From an uncultured Bacilli bacterium (GTDB lineage: Bacteria; Bacillota_I; Bacilli_A; RF39; UBA660): DNA of 31,221 bases. Under the pieces are notes generated by a model. It was given only the letters and a program-made list of their open reading frames with translations. It had not been told where the DNA came from and did no database searches. The stretch's first letter is position 1, and each line of letters opens with the position of its first letter. Shown here piece by piece: positions 22,299 to 30,578 of the stretch. Made by a program: the position numbers and the translations under genes. The stretch spans positions 1 to 31,221 of the forward strand of contig CALVKC010000006.1 in assembly GCA_944332505.1 (NCBI GenBank), given 5' to 3'.

Positions 22299-22595
22299 AT
22301 GAATGAATTTATTAACATTGAAATTTTAGGAACTATTGCTGGTTGTTCTGCATTAATTACAGTACTTACACAAGTATTTAAAAGATTTTTACCTGAAAAA
22401 TTAGATACAAAATGGCTTGCATTAGTGTTTTCAATCATAATTGGAGGTTTAAGAATTATTTACGTGGGACAATATGATTTTGCTGGAATAGTTTCTGGAA
22501 TAATTAACATATTTATCCTATTGAGTATTTCAATAGGTGTTTATGAAATCGGTAGTAGTGCTAAAAATTTAATAAGTAACGAGGAGGAGAAGTAA
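22299..22595 (+). CDS. Holin
   Basis: The 98-aa protein has about three hydrophobic segments (residues 9-27, 40-56, 62-82), with a charged C-terminus (NLISNEEEK). Size, membrane topology and position 2 bp before the endolysin fit a phage holin, which forms membrane lesions to release or activate the endolysin. TTTGGAGG precedes the ATG. Other small membrane proteins near 28592 and 28839 could share or modify this job. Confidence 0.8.
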   Translation: MNEFINIEILGTIAGCSALITVLTQVFKRFLPEKLDTKWLALVFSIIIGGLRIIYVGQYDFAGIVSGIINIFILLSISIGVYEIGSSAKNLISNEEEK

Positions 22596-22597
22596 TT

Positions 22598-23680
22598 ATG
22601 GCAAAACTTGGAATAGATATTTCAGCTCATCAAGGTGATATAAATTTAGAAGCTTTAAAAGATCAGATAGATTTTGTGATAATTCGTGTTGGATATGGTA
22701 CAAAAGGTACTATAGATAAAAAATTTACTAGAAATGCTGATTTATGTGAATCATTAAAAATTCCTATGGGATTTTATTGGTATTCTTATGCATTAGATGT
22801 AGCTGGAGCTAAAAAAGAGGCAGAAGCGTTTTTAAATGCTATAAAACCTTATACACCAGAGTATGGTTGTTGGTTTGATATGGAAGATGCAGATGGTTAT
22901 AAAAAGAAAAATGGTATGCCTTCAAACGAAACATTATGCGAAATATGTTATGAATTTTGTGAAACAGTTGAAGATGCTGGATATTATACAGGTGTGTATG
23001 CGTCTGAGAGTTGGTATGAAAATCAATTGGCAGGTGATAAATTGTCAAGATTTGATAAATGGGTAGCTCAATGGCCAACAACATTAGGAGGAAAACAAAA
23101 AGGTTTAAGTGTGTCATCAGGTTCTAAAAATGACGTATCATTATGGCAATTTACATCTCAAGGTAAATTTGATGGTTATAGCGGTAATTTAGATACTAAT
23201 TATGCATATAAAGCTTTTCCTAATCCGAAGAAAACTAATACTACGTCATCTAATACTACATCATCTAATACTACATCATCTACATCTACTACTAAACAAA
23301 AATTTAATATTGGTGATAAAGTAATAGTTAATGGAAATCTATATAAAAGTTCTACAGCAAGTACTGCATCGGGTAAAGTTTCTAATAAAGTAACAAAGAT
23401 AACTAGATACGCAGAAGGCGCTGCCCATCCATATAATACAACAGGCGATTTAGGTTGGATGAATGAAAGTGATATTAAAGCGTATTCTGAAACAAAAACA
23501 ATCCAAAAAGGTTCTAAAGTCAAATTTACTGGAACAAAATCTTATTCTGGTATAAAATTAGCAAGCTGGACAAAAAATGATACATTTGATGTAATTGAAG
23601 TATCAGGAGATAGAGTAGTAATAGGCAAAGGTACAGCCGTTACCGCAGCTGTTAATATTAAAGATTGCGTGAGAATATAG
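22598..23680 (+). CDS. Endolysin: GH25 muramidase with SH3-like wall-binding repeats
   Basis: Residues 1-205 are a GH25 (Chalaropsis-type) lysozyme: GIDISAHQG with D7, and WFDMED with D94 and E96, are the expected active-site acids. It cuts the glycan chain of peptidoglycan. A serine/threonine/asparagine linker with three TTSSN-type repeats (about 214-231) leads to two SH3-like domains (about 235-296 and 300-360) that should bind the cell wall. No signal peptide is present, so export depends on the holin. A terminator follows directly. Confidence 0.93.
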   Translation: MAKLGIDISAHQGDINLEALKDQIDFVIIRVGYGTKGTIDKKFTRNADLCESLKIPMGFYWYSYALDVAGAKKEAEAFLNAIKPYTPEYGCWFDMEDADGYKKKNGMPSNETLCEICYEFCETVEDAGYYTGVYASESWYENQLAGDKLSRFDKWVAQWPTTLGGKQKGLSVSSGSKNDVSLWQFTSQGKFDGYSGNLDTNYAYKAFPNPKKTNTTSSNTTSSNTTSSTSTTKQKFNIGDKVIVNGNLYKSSTASTASGKVSNKVTKITRYAEGAAHPYNTTGDLGWMNESDIKAYSETKTIQKGSKVKFTGTKSYSGIKLASWTKNDTFDVIEVSGDRVVIGKGTAVTAAVNIKDCVRI

Positions 23681-23682
23681 TT

Positions 23683-23710
23683 AAAGGCGGGGAAACTCGT
23701 CTTTTTATTT
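23683..23710 (+). terminator. Intrinsic terminator after the endolysin
   Basis: AAAGGCG (23683-23689) pairs with CGTCTTT (23698-23704), with one G-U pair, around an 8-base loop, and TTATTTT follows. It starts 3 bp after the endolysin stop. Confidence 0.75.
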
Positions 23711-23734
23711 TAATAAAAGTAAGAGGATGAAAAT

Positions 23735-24259
23735 ATGAAAATAAAATGGCAATGGTTTTTGGGAGGACGAAGTATGTTTTGGGTATCAATCATATTATTT
23801 GCATTTCTTATAGCTACATTTATATTTACATATCTATTAGATATGGTGACTCTTGTTGATATGAAAGTACAAAATATAGAGACTGAACCTATTAAAAAAA
23901 TTTCAAATGAATATATAAAAAAATATAACATAAATATTGATAAAGATATTGTGTATAGATTTGTGCATTATAGATACAATGATAGTGCAGAAGATGATAT
24001 ATTATTAGGTACTTTTCATGAATGGAATAATACTTATTATATAGATATATCTTCAGATTTGTATAACATGAATATGTTAAATGAGATAGTGATACATGAA
24101 ACAAGGCATATGATAGTTGAGTATTTGAGAGACAGAGAAATTATAGACCTAACTGATTATACAGAAGAAATTGCAAGTGAAAAAAATGATTATTATAATA
24201 AATTATTTGAATGTGGAGTGTATTTACTGAATAATAAAGCTTTTGATGGTGATTCGTGA
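23735..24259 (+). CDS. Membrane-anchored zincin-like metalloprotease candidate
   Basis: The 174-aa protein has one N-terminal membrane segment (about 15-36) followed by a soluble domain with HETRH (121-125), an HExxH zinc-site motif. Glutamates at 144, 145 and 149 (YTEEIASE) could be the third ligand. Its orientation predicts the domain lies outside the membrane, near the wall. Two starts are possible: ATG 23735 with AGAGG, and ATG 23774 (MFWVSII) with a stronger GGGAGG. Such dual starts recall holin control. It follows the endolysin and terminator, so a lysis-stage or host-envelope role is inferred. I do not recognise a named family. Confidence 0.7.
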   Translation: MKIKWQWFLGGRSMFWVSIILFAFLIATFIFTYLLDMVTLVDMKVQNIETEPIKKISNEYIKKYNINIDKDIVYRFVHYRYNDSAEDDILLGTFHEWNNTYYIDISSDLYNMNMLNEIVIHETRHMIVEYLRDREIIDLTDYTEEIASEKNDYYNKLFECGVYLLNNKAFDGDS

Positions 24260-24260
24260 C

Positions 24261-24300
24261 TTGTACTCCATTTGAAAAATATAAAAAAATACAGTATACT
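24261..24300 (+). promoter_or_regulatory. Promoter with TTGTACTCCATTTG element
   Basis: TTGAAA (24272-24277), 17-bp spacer, TATACT (24295-24300). TTGTACTCCATTTG (24261-24274) almost repeats the portal promoter element. It would drive the connector-like and tail-fibre genes if the terminator-like hairpin at 24399 is passed. Confidence 0.65.
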
Positions 24301-24322
24301 ATTATTATATAAGACGGAGATA

Positions 24323-24365
24323 CAATTGACTAATTTAATATTATACTAAAACTAGTTGTCAATTG
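24323..24365 (+). promoter_or_regulatory. 8-bp inverted repeat in the leader
   Basis: CAATTGAC (24323-24330) pairs with GTCAATTG (24358-24365) around a 27-base AT-rich loop. It lies between the 24272 promoter and the terminator hairpin, and may be a protein site or part of an attenuator. Confidence 0.35.
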
Positions 24366-24398
24366 CTATAAAAATAATAGTATTAAATAAAATTAGTT

Positions 24399-24430
24399 AG
24401 ATTGTTCAGTCGAACAATCTATTTTGTTTT
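24399..24430 (+). terminator. Terminator or attenuator before the connector-like gene
   Basis: AGATTGTTC (24399-24407) pairs perfectly with GAACAATCT (24412-24420) around four bases, followed by ATTTTGTTTT. It lies downstream of the 24272 promoter and just before the ribosome site, so it likely attenuates that transcript. Confidence 0.7.
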
Positions 24431-24445
24431 AAGGAGGTAAAGTAA

Positions 24446-25360
24446 ATGCCAGTAACAAGTAATATGACATTTGAAACTATAGTAGAAAAAACAAAACGTA
24501 TGCTAGGTAAAAATTATCACGGAGATACAGAGATGGTTCCTGTGTATTCTTTACCAGCGCCTATTGAAGGGCATTCAGATGCATCTTTAATTATATCTAA
24601 TGGTAATTTTACAAATGATGAGATTACATTGATTAAAGAAAAAACTAAAAATTATGCATGGTGGGTAGCTAATAAAGGTTATTTAATAGATGATTCTAGA
24701 AAAGAAATACCAGCTTTATTTGTATATGGCTCAGAAATAGGCGGTGTAATACCTGATGTGTTAAATTTTAATGGATTAACAGAAAATAATTTTTTCTGTC
24801 CAATAGATCGTACTGATATGAATGGAGATGTAAATAATTCATCTAATCATGTGTATGTACAATATGATTTAGATGGAGAATTACAAGAGTTTGAAACAGA
24901 TAGAAATGGTAATAATAGTGGTATAATTACTATAAATGATATAAGTTATAAATTTTATGCTGGTCGTTTATATCCTGAAGATAGAATTTTAGTAGAAAAT
25001 AATTTATGTTATCCTATTTATTTAGTTTCAAATTTAGATTATTATTGTATTTCTGAAACAGAAACTAAAAATTTAGATGGTGCACATGACATGAATTTAG
25101 TCGTTCAAAATAATTTAGAAATTTTACAAGATGTATGTGATTTAGTAACAAATGAAGCCGCTCAATGTACTAATAGAATTATAGATACTAAATTTTTAAA
25201 TGAATGTTGGCCTATAATCGTAAAATGTTCATGTATGGCGTATTTGAACAGAGGTGCAGAAGGACTCACTTCTCAATCAGAATTAGGACAACAAAATACA
25301 TATAATGATTGGGTGAGTGTTATGCATCAACAATTAACTAATAGAAGATATGTAATATAA
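24446..25360 (+). CDS. Structural protein with head-tail connector-like C-terminus
   Basis: The 304-aa protein has no recognised N-terminal domain. Its last 85 residues (from about 222: NNLEILQDVCDLVTNEAAQC, then VKCSCMAYLNRGAEGLTSQSEL, ending HQQLTNRRYVI) resemble gp6-like/HK97-type head-tail connectors, whose helical bundle is followed by a 'GxEGxxSES...' loop. The central region (110-215) is beta-rich. AAGGAGG precedes the start. Position before fibre genes suits a connector or head-completion protein. A divergent capsid or tail protein is the main alternative, so function is only moderately supported. Confidence 0.5.
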   Translation: MPVTSNMTFETIVEKTKRMLGKNYHGDTEMVPVYSLPAPIEGHSDASLIISNGNFTNDEITLIKEKTKNYAWWVANKGYLIDDSRKEIPALFVYGSEIGGVIPDVLNFNGLTENNFFCPIDRTDMNGDVNNSSNHVYVQYDLDGELQEFETDRNGNNSGIITINDISYKFYAGRLYPEDRILVENNLCYPIYLVSNLDYYCISETETKNLDGAHDMNLVVQNNLEILQDVCDLVTNEAAQCTNRIIDTKFLNECWPIIVKCSCMAYLNRGAEGLTSQSELGQQNTYNDWVSVMHQQLTNRRYVI

Positions 25361-25376
25361 ATAAAAGGAGGTAACT

Positions 25377-25796
25377 ATGGATCAAGCATATGAATTGAGT
25401 AAAGCACTACCAAATAAATGGTTAAATCCAGACGGTAGTATAACAGACGGTCAAGGAAATATTATTTCACCAGCTACAACAACTATGGCTGCGGTTTATA
25501 AAACTTCAAAATCTATAGTTAATAAATTTATAGACGTAGACGGTGAAACAAAAACATATGAACAAATATCTATGGACATTTTTGTACCAGTAGATAAATT
25601 ACCCGCAACAGGTGAAAAGAATAAAATTTATTTAGTACCAGCAGAAAATGGTACATTTGATGAATATTATTGGATAAATGATAAATGGGAGCTATTAGGA
25701 AATGTAGCTTTAGATTTATCTGATTACCCAACATTTGACCAAATGAATACAGCTATAAATGAAGCTATTTATGGAGCATTGGGAGGTGTTTATTAA
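25377..25796 (+). CDS. Small tail/baseplate-type protein, 139 aa
   Basis: The middle part (residues 64-105) carries LPATGEKNKIYLVPAENGTFDEYYWINDKWELLG, a short beta motif I associate with phage fibre and baseplate proteins, where 'LP..G..NxIYLV......Y..Y.W.....E.IG' recurs. The N-terminus (about 1-35) is a loop with NPDGSITDGQGN. The stop overlaps the next ATG by one base, so it is translated with the long fibre protein and may be its connector or assembly partner. AAAGGAGG precedes the start. Confidence 0.65.
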   Translation: MDQAYELSKALPNKWLNPDGSITDGQGNIISPATTTMAAVYKTSKSIVNKFIDVDGETKTYEQISMDIFVPVDKLPATGEKNKIYLVPAENGTFDEYYWINDKWELLGNVALDLSDYPTFDQMNTAINEAIYGALGGVY

Positions 25797-28555
25797 TGGC
25801 AGATACAAGTAATTTAAGTAATTATTTGACAGATGTTGCGAATGCAATAAGAAATAAAAAAGGAACAACAGATCCAATTCCAGCTGCCAATTTTGATATT
25901 GAAATTGCAAGTATTCCAACTGGTGGAGGAAGAGTTGGCGATGTAAAATTATTTGAAACAGTAGAAGAAATGCAAGCAGATACAACTGCAAAAGATGGTG
26001 ATTTAGCTATTGTATATAGAGAAGAAATACAAAATATGACAGCAGATACTCAAACTCAATATATTACTTTTCCTGAAACAGTAACTTTACCAGAAGCATT
26101 TACAGGAGATGCATATTGTATGCTACGAGCAGTAGATGAAACTGCAATGTTTGATGGTCAAGTAATGTTAAGTCAATCAATGTTTGATTTTAATGGTTAC
26201 ACAAATACTGGTATGATTAGGGTTTCATATTCTTCATCTGATGGGATGACATATAATAGAGATGAATTTATGGGAGATAGTGGTGAATTAACTAATCCTG
26301 TTGATTTTAGTACTACTATTCAAGTATATATGTCTGAAGAATGGAATGACAGTATGGGCTATTTTATGCAAATAGGTGGAAAAACATTTGAAGGATTATA
26401 TGAATATGCAAGTTATATAGATGAAAATTATATACAATTAATTGGTATGGAAGATATTACGTTTAATGATGATAATACTATGACTGTACATAAAAGTTCA
26501 TCTTATGTGTATAATTCTCAAGTTTTGTATGATTTATGTACTAAAATCAAAACTGATACAGGAATTAATGGATTAACATTAATGACGGGTGAAGATGGGA
26601 ATATATATTTTTATACTATATGTAAAAGTTCTGATATATCATCTACTTATTCATATGCTTTAGAACTATATATTGATGATAATGGTACGCATGTATATCC
26701 AAGTATACCTGAAAGTACTTATGGAAGTGGATATGATTCGGTTGTATATTTTAAAGTGAATTTGGAAAATAATACTTATGAACAATTAGATTTACTTAAT
26801 CTAAAAGTGGTTTATTGGAAAAGTAAGACGACTGGTGATACAGTCGAAAGGTATATATCAGACACTATATTAGCTAAAACAGTACCAGTTCTTATGAGAA
26901 CCTCTGGTGATTCTTTTTCTATAGATTCTTTTTCTAATTTACCATTTGTTTATCAATATTCTTCTGATTTAGGTATGTATGAGCAATTAGATAGTTATAC
27001 TGGAGAAGAAATATCTCAATATTTAGTAAAAACTGATTATCGTTATGCTGATACACAATTGACATTATCAAAATCTAATGAATTATTACCTGGAATAATT
27101 GGTTATGGTAAAAATGGGGTTATAACTGGTGATGAAAGTATTTATAACAATTTAAATGTAGAATTTATACTTAGTACTTATTATGGTTTCACAAAAGGTG
27201 TGCATGGTAATTATGTAGGTTATGAAGATAATTCAGAGTGGATATTTGGAGAGAGTAAAGATACTTTTCCAACAGGAAAATTAATATATGTGACGTGTGA
27301 TAATGCAGTTGCACCATATGTTGGTGTAAAAGTTGATATGACTGAATTTGTTAGTGTTGATAATTATGCTGACATACTTAGATCATTAGGAAAAGGTGAA
27401 TATGTAGATACAACTTCTTGCGCTCGTGGTGATACAGGTAAATATATTGCCTTTATAGCATCATTAGATGATTATATATTTGTATTAAATACAGAAACTA
27501 ATACAATTGATTATGAAATTAATAGCATTGATTCTTATATAACTTATAAAAATAAAATCTATTATATTCCTAATGCTAATAAAAATCAACTTTATGTATT
27601 AGATTTAACTACATTAGAAAATACCCTTGTTACTAATTTTCCTACAACAACATTTGGTACATCGTCAGTTACACATACATATAAGACATTCAATGAAGGA
27701 GGGTATATATTATTGTCTACCAAGACTATTACATCTGATAAGACTAAAATAAGTCAAGCTTATCAAGTATACGATATGAAATTAGAACAACTTAGTCCTA
27801 TAACTAGAATACAATCTACAAATTGTAATCAAGCTAGAAATTTTTCTGGTATAGTATGGACTCAGAATAGTGTCATATGTGATGTTTTACAAAATATATC
27901 TGGTCAAAATAATTTAGCACATACCATAGTACGTTATGACTTTGGTAATGATACATGGAGTACTATAATATCAAACAGTGATAGTGGTATTCCTGATAGT
28001 TCATCTGATTATAGAGGTTATGAATTTAATAATTATGTGTATTTTTCTTCTTATAGATTTTTATTAACTAGTAGTGGAACACGAGAAAATGTCACATATG
28101 AATCAGGTGCAGTGAGAAATATAAATTATACAAAAGATAATAAACCTATGCTAGAATCTAGAAATTCATGGTATAATGTTATAGGACTTGATGTTTCTGG
28201 AACAGTAGTGTCTTCTATAATACTTGATGAAACAAATCCAATATACATAGATGGTCATAAAAGATGTTTAGATGATAATGAAACTAATAGTATATCTGTA
28301 ACAGAAAGTATTTTTACAACCGATGAAAATGGAGATATTTGGGTTGAACAATGCTCTGGTAATTGTTCGGGTAAGACAAAAATTCAACCTATAAATATTA
28401 CTAATAGCGCTAATTATACACATGTTGTGGTTAATGTGAATACAGAAGATATAAGATTGCTTACATTAGGAATTAAATCTAAATTATCAACAGATGAATA
28501 TAATGAATGTGTAGATTTGACAGAACAAGTATTAGGAGAAGATGTATCATTATAA
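25796..28555 (+). CDS. Tail fibre / receptor-binding protein, 919 aa
   Basis: The N-terminus (SNYLTDVANAIRNKKGTTDP, then PAANFDIEIASIP) is the typical start of Gram-positive phage tail fibres that dock to the baseplate. GDVKLFETVEEMQADT (about 45-60) opens a domain repeated in the 29649 gene. The region from about 530 to 800 has spaced strand repeats (DDYIFVLNTETNTIDYEI, NQLYVLDLTTLENTLV) that look like Kelch-type beta-propeller blades, suited to binding sugars or proteins on the host. The start overlaps the previous stop (taATG). Expected role: host recognition. The cysteine-rich end (CSGNCSGKTK) is unusual. Confidence 0.75.
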   Translation: MADTSNLSNYLTDVANAIRNKKGTTDPIPAANFDIEIASIPTGGGRVGDVKLFETVEEMQADTTAKDGDLAIVYREEIQNMTADTQTQYITFPETVTLPEAFTGDAYCMLRAVDETAMFDGQVMLSQSMFDFNGYTNTGMIRVSYSSSDGMTYNRDEFMGDSGELTNPVDFSTTIQVYMSEEWNDSMGYFMQIGGKTFEGLYEYASYIDENYIQLIGMEDITFNDDNTMTVHKSSSYVYNSQVLYDLCTKIKTDTGINGLTLMTGEDGNIYFYTICKSSDISSTYSYALELYIDDNGTHVYPSIPESTYGSGYDSVVYFKVNLENNTYEQLDLLNLKVVYWKSKTTGDTVERYISDTILAKTVPVLMRTSGDSFSIDSFSNLPFVYQYSSDLGMYEQLDSYTGEEISQYLVKTDYRYADTQLTLSKSNELLPGIIGYGKNGVITGDESIYNNLNVEFILSTYYGFTKGVHGNYVGYEDNSEWIFGESKDTFPTGKLIYVTCDNAVAPYVGVKVDMTEFVSVDNYADILRSLGKGEYVDTTSCARGDTGKYIAFIASLDDYIFVLNTETNTIDYEINSIDSYITYKNKIYYIPNANKNQLYVLDLTTLENTLVTNFPTTTFGTSSVTHTYKTFNEGGYILLSTKTITSDKTKISQAYQVYDMKLEQLSPITRIQSTNCNQARNFSGIVWTQNSVICDVLQNISGQNNLAHTIVRYDFGNDTWSTIISNSDSGIPDSSSDYRGYEFNNYVYFSSYRFLLTSSGTRENVTYESGAVRNINYTKDNKPMLESRNSWYNVIGLDVSGTVVSSIILDETNPIYIDGHKRCLDDNETNSISVTESIFTTDENGDIWVEQCSGNCSGKTKIQPINITNSANYTHVVVNVNTEDIRLLTLGIKSKLSTDEYNECVDLTEQVLGEDVSL

Positions 28556-28591
28556 TTTATAAAATAATTTAAAAGAAAGGATAGTATTAAT

Positions 28592-28822
28592 ATGTTTGAA
28601 AAACTTAAAAAATTAGATACTATAGATAAAACATTAATAATAAGTACAATTGTAATTATGATTTTGTTGATTGGAAATTTAATTATGAGTATAAGACATA
28701 TTAGTCAATTTAATACTATGAGACAATCAGGAAATGATAGATTATTTGAAATTGAAGATACTATTATGATATATGAATATAAAATAAATCAATTAGAGGA
28801 GATAATAGAAAGTTTAAAATAA
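28592..28822 (+). CDS. Small membrane protein with coiled coil, 76 aa
   Basis: One strong membrane helix (about 15-36, TLIISTIVIMILLIGNLIMS) is followed by a helical, coiled-coil-like tail (about 48-76, RLFEIEDTIMIYEYKINQLE). GAAAGGA precedes the ATG. Its form resembles phage holin partners or antiholins, but the classical holin lies at 22299. Next to it is another membrane protein (28839), so the two could form a complex. Not recognised further. Confidence 0.6.
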   Translation: MFEKLKKLDTIDKTLIISTIVIMILLIGNLIMSIRHISQFNTMRQSGNDRLFEIEDTIMIYEYKINQLEEIIESLK

Positions 28823-28838
28823 AAGGAGGAACTAAAAA

Positions 28839-29621
28839 GTGGATTGGGCTGAATTAGTAAAAGTATACGTAGAAATAGGTATTCTTGGTATATGTGGTAT
28901 CTTGGTAGTTGTGATAGCTTATCTTGGATTTAAAAGATCGAGAGAAGATAATAAAAACAAAGACAAACGATTAGAAAAAACTCAAGATAAGCTAGATGAT
29001 AGATTTGATGCAATGTTAAAACTTATTCAAGAACAAAATCATAACTTTCAAGAACAACAATTAAAAAATAATGAAATGTTAATAAATAGTATAGTTCAAG
29101 GTGTAACAAATCATGTTCCTTCTTCAGAAGAAACTACTAAATTAACTAGAATTACTGAAGAAATAGATAAAACTTTACAACAAGTAATAACATTTACAGG
29201 TGCTGATAGAGTTAACTTAGTGCAATATCATAACGGTGGTAAAGGAATAAATAAACAAAGTTTTTTGAAAATGTCTATGACGAATGAACAAGTGAAAATA
29301 GGAGTCAAACCTTTTATGCCTGAATTTAAAGATCAGTTTAGATCTGTTATATCTTATATAACTAAGAATTTAAATGAAAAAGGTTTTTGTTATATCGATG
29401 ATGCAGAATCAGTTAGAACAACTGATCCTGGGACTTATGAATTTTTAGTAAATAGAGGTATTGAATCTAAATATTGTATGGCTATACGTAATACTCAAGA
29501 AAATTTTGTTATTGGTTTTGTTAGTGTTGAGTATATTAAAAAAGAAGATGCGAAACCAGATTTAGTGAACCAAGTTTTAAAAGAAAAACAAAAAGTTTTT
29601 GAAACGTTATTGAATTTGTAG
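28839..29621 (+). CDS. Membrane-anchored protein with coiled coil and GAF-like domain
   Basis: GTG start with AAAGGAGG upstream. Residues 10-30 form one membrane helix (LGICGILVVVIAYLGF), 35-85 a charged coiled coil, and 110-255 a domain that reads like GAF: ADRVNLVQYHNGGKG, then GFCYIDDAESV, then SKYCMAIRNTQENFVIGFVSVEY. GAF domains sense small molecules such as cyclic nucleotides. No catalytic output domain is attached. In a phage tail-fibre region this is unexpected: it may sense host signals, or the fold may serve as a lysis or superinfection component. Confidence 0.65.
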   Translation: MDWAELVKVYVEIGILGICGILVVVIAYLGFKRSREDNKNKDKRLEKTQDKLDDRFDAMLKLIQEQNHNFQEQQLKNNEMLINSIVQGVTNHVPSSEETTKLTRITEEIDKTLQQVITFTGADRVNLVQYHNGGKGINKQSFLKMSMTNEQVKIGVKPFMPEFKDQFRSVISYITKNLNEKGFCYIDDAESVRTTDPGTYEFLVNRGIESKYCMAIRNTQENFVIGFVSVEYIKKEDAKPDLVNQVLKEKQKVFETLLNL

Positions 29622-29648
29622 TATAATATAAAAAGAAAGGAGAAAAGT

Positions 29649-30578
29649 ATGTCAGAATTAAAAACTAATTTGCAGGAAATTTTACAAGAAAAAACTGATA
29701 AAATTATACCTGAAAATATTAAAAAAGATATACAAATTTTTGATGTAGTAGGTACATATGAGGGAAATGGTACAGGAGGATCTGGTGACGTAAAATTATT
29801 TGAAACAGAAGAGGAAATGTTAGCTGATACAGATTCTGTACCAAATCAAAAAGCCATAATATATAGATCAGAAAAATCATATATAGCACAAAATACTTCA
29901 TTTACTGATATGTACTTACCAGAAACAATTACTTTACCAAGTCAATTAACGTTTGATATTTCTATAGAATTAATTGTATCAGATGGGAATCGAGATAATA
30001 CTAATACTATTACTATATCACCAACTGAGTTTAAATTCGGTTATATCAATGTAGAGAGGAGTATGGCAGATATAAAATATATAAGCAACGATGGTATAAC
30101 TTACATTAGAGATTATGTGACTGTAGATAGTACAATGGAAGATTTTGATCATTGGGATTTTACAAATGATGTATTATCTATACAACCAGGAACAATGAGT
30201 TCGCGTGGTTATTATATGCAGTATAATGTAACATCAGGTGATGAAAATTTAGCCAAAGAATTTTTTACTCACATGTCTTATGGGTATTATGGTTTATTTA
30301 GTAATGAAGGTTTCGATGATGAAACAAAAAGGCAAATGGTAAAAAATATACAACTTGAAACAAATGGTAGTACAGATCCGTATGATTATACTGTAAAATA
30401 TGATAGTTCATATGATATGTCGTATGAAATATTAAATAATGTAGTAACATTATTAAAAACAGAACTTACTAGTTTAAGTTGGACTTTACTAGAAATGATT
30501 AATGATCATGAATTTATTACATATAATCATATATATATAATTATAATGATGAATTACAGCAAAATACTGGATGTTTAG
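29649..30578 (+). CDS. Tail-fibre/adhesin N-terminal part, frameshifted after residue about 293
   Basis: The start has AAAGGAG upstream. The N-terminus (SELKTNLQEILQEKTDKIIP) is a fibre docking helix, and SGDVKLFETEEEMLADT (about 45-61) is closely related to the 919-aa fibre, as are ITLPSQLTF and the following strands. In-frame translation ends at 30576-30578 because of an extra AT in the (AT)5 run at 30529-30538. With one AT removed, the frame continues to the window end (next entry). So this is the front part of a larger adhesin, phase-variable, mutated or carrying a sequencing slip. Confidence 0.7.
   Translation: MSELKTNLQEILQEKTDKIIPENIKKDIQIFDVVGTYEGNGTGGSGDVKLFETEEEMLADTDSVPNQKAIIYRSEKSYIAQNTSFTDMYLPETITLPSQLTFDISIELIVSDGNRDNTNTITISPTEFKFGYINVERSMADIKYISNDGITYIRDYVTVDSTMEDFDHWDFTNDVLSIQPGTMSSRGYYMQYNVTSGDENLAKEFFTHMSYGYYGLFSNEGFDDETKRQMVKNIQLETNGSTDPYDYTVKYDSSYDMSYEILNNVVTLLKTELTSLSWTLLEMINDHEFITYNHIYIIIMMNYSKILDV

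Noticed and set aside
22839..23523. Minus-strand frames inside the endolysin gene
   Set aside because: Shadows of the GH25 gene with biased composition and no ribosome sites.
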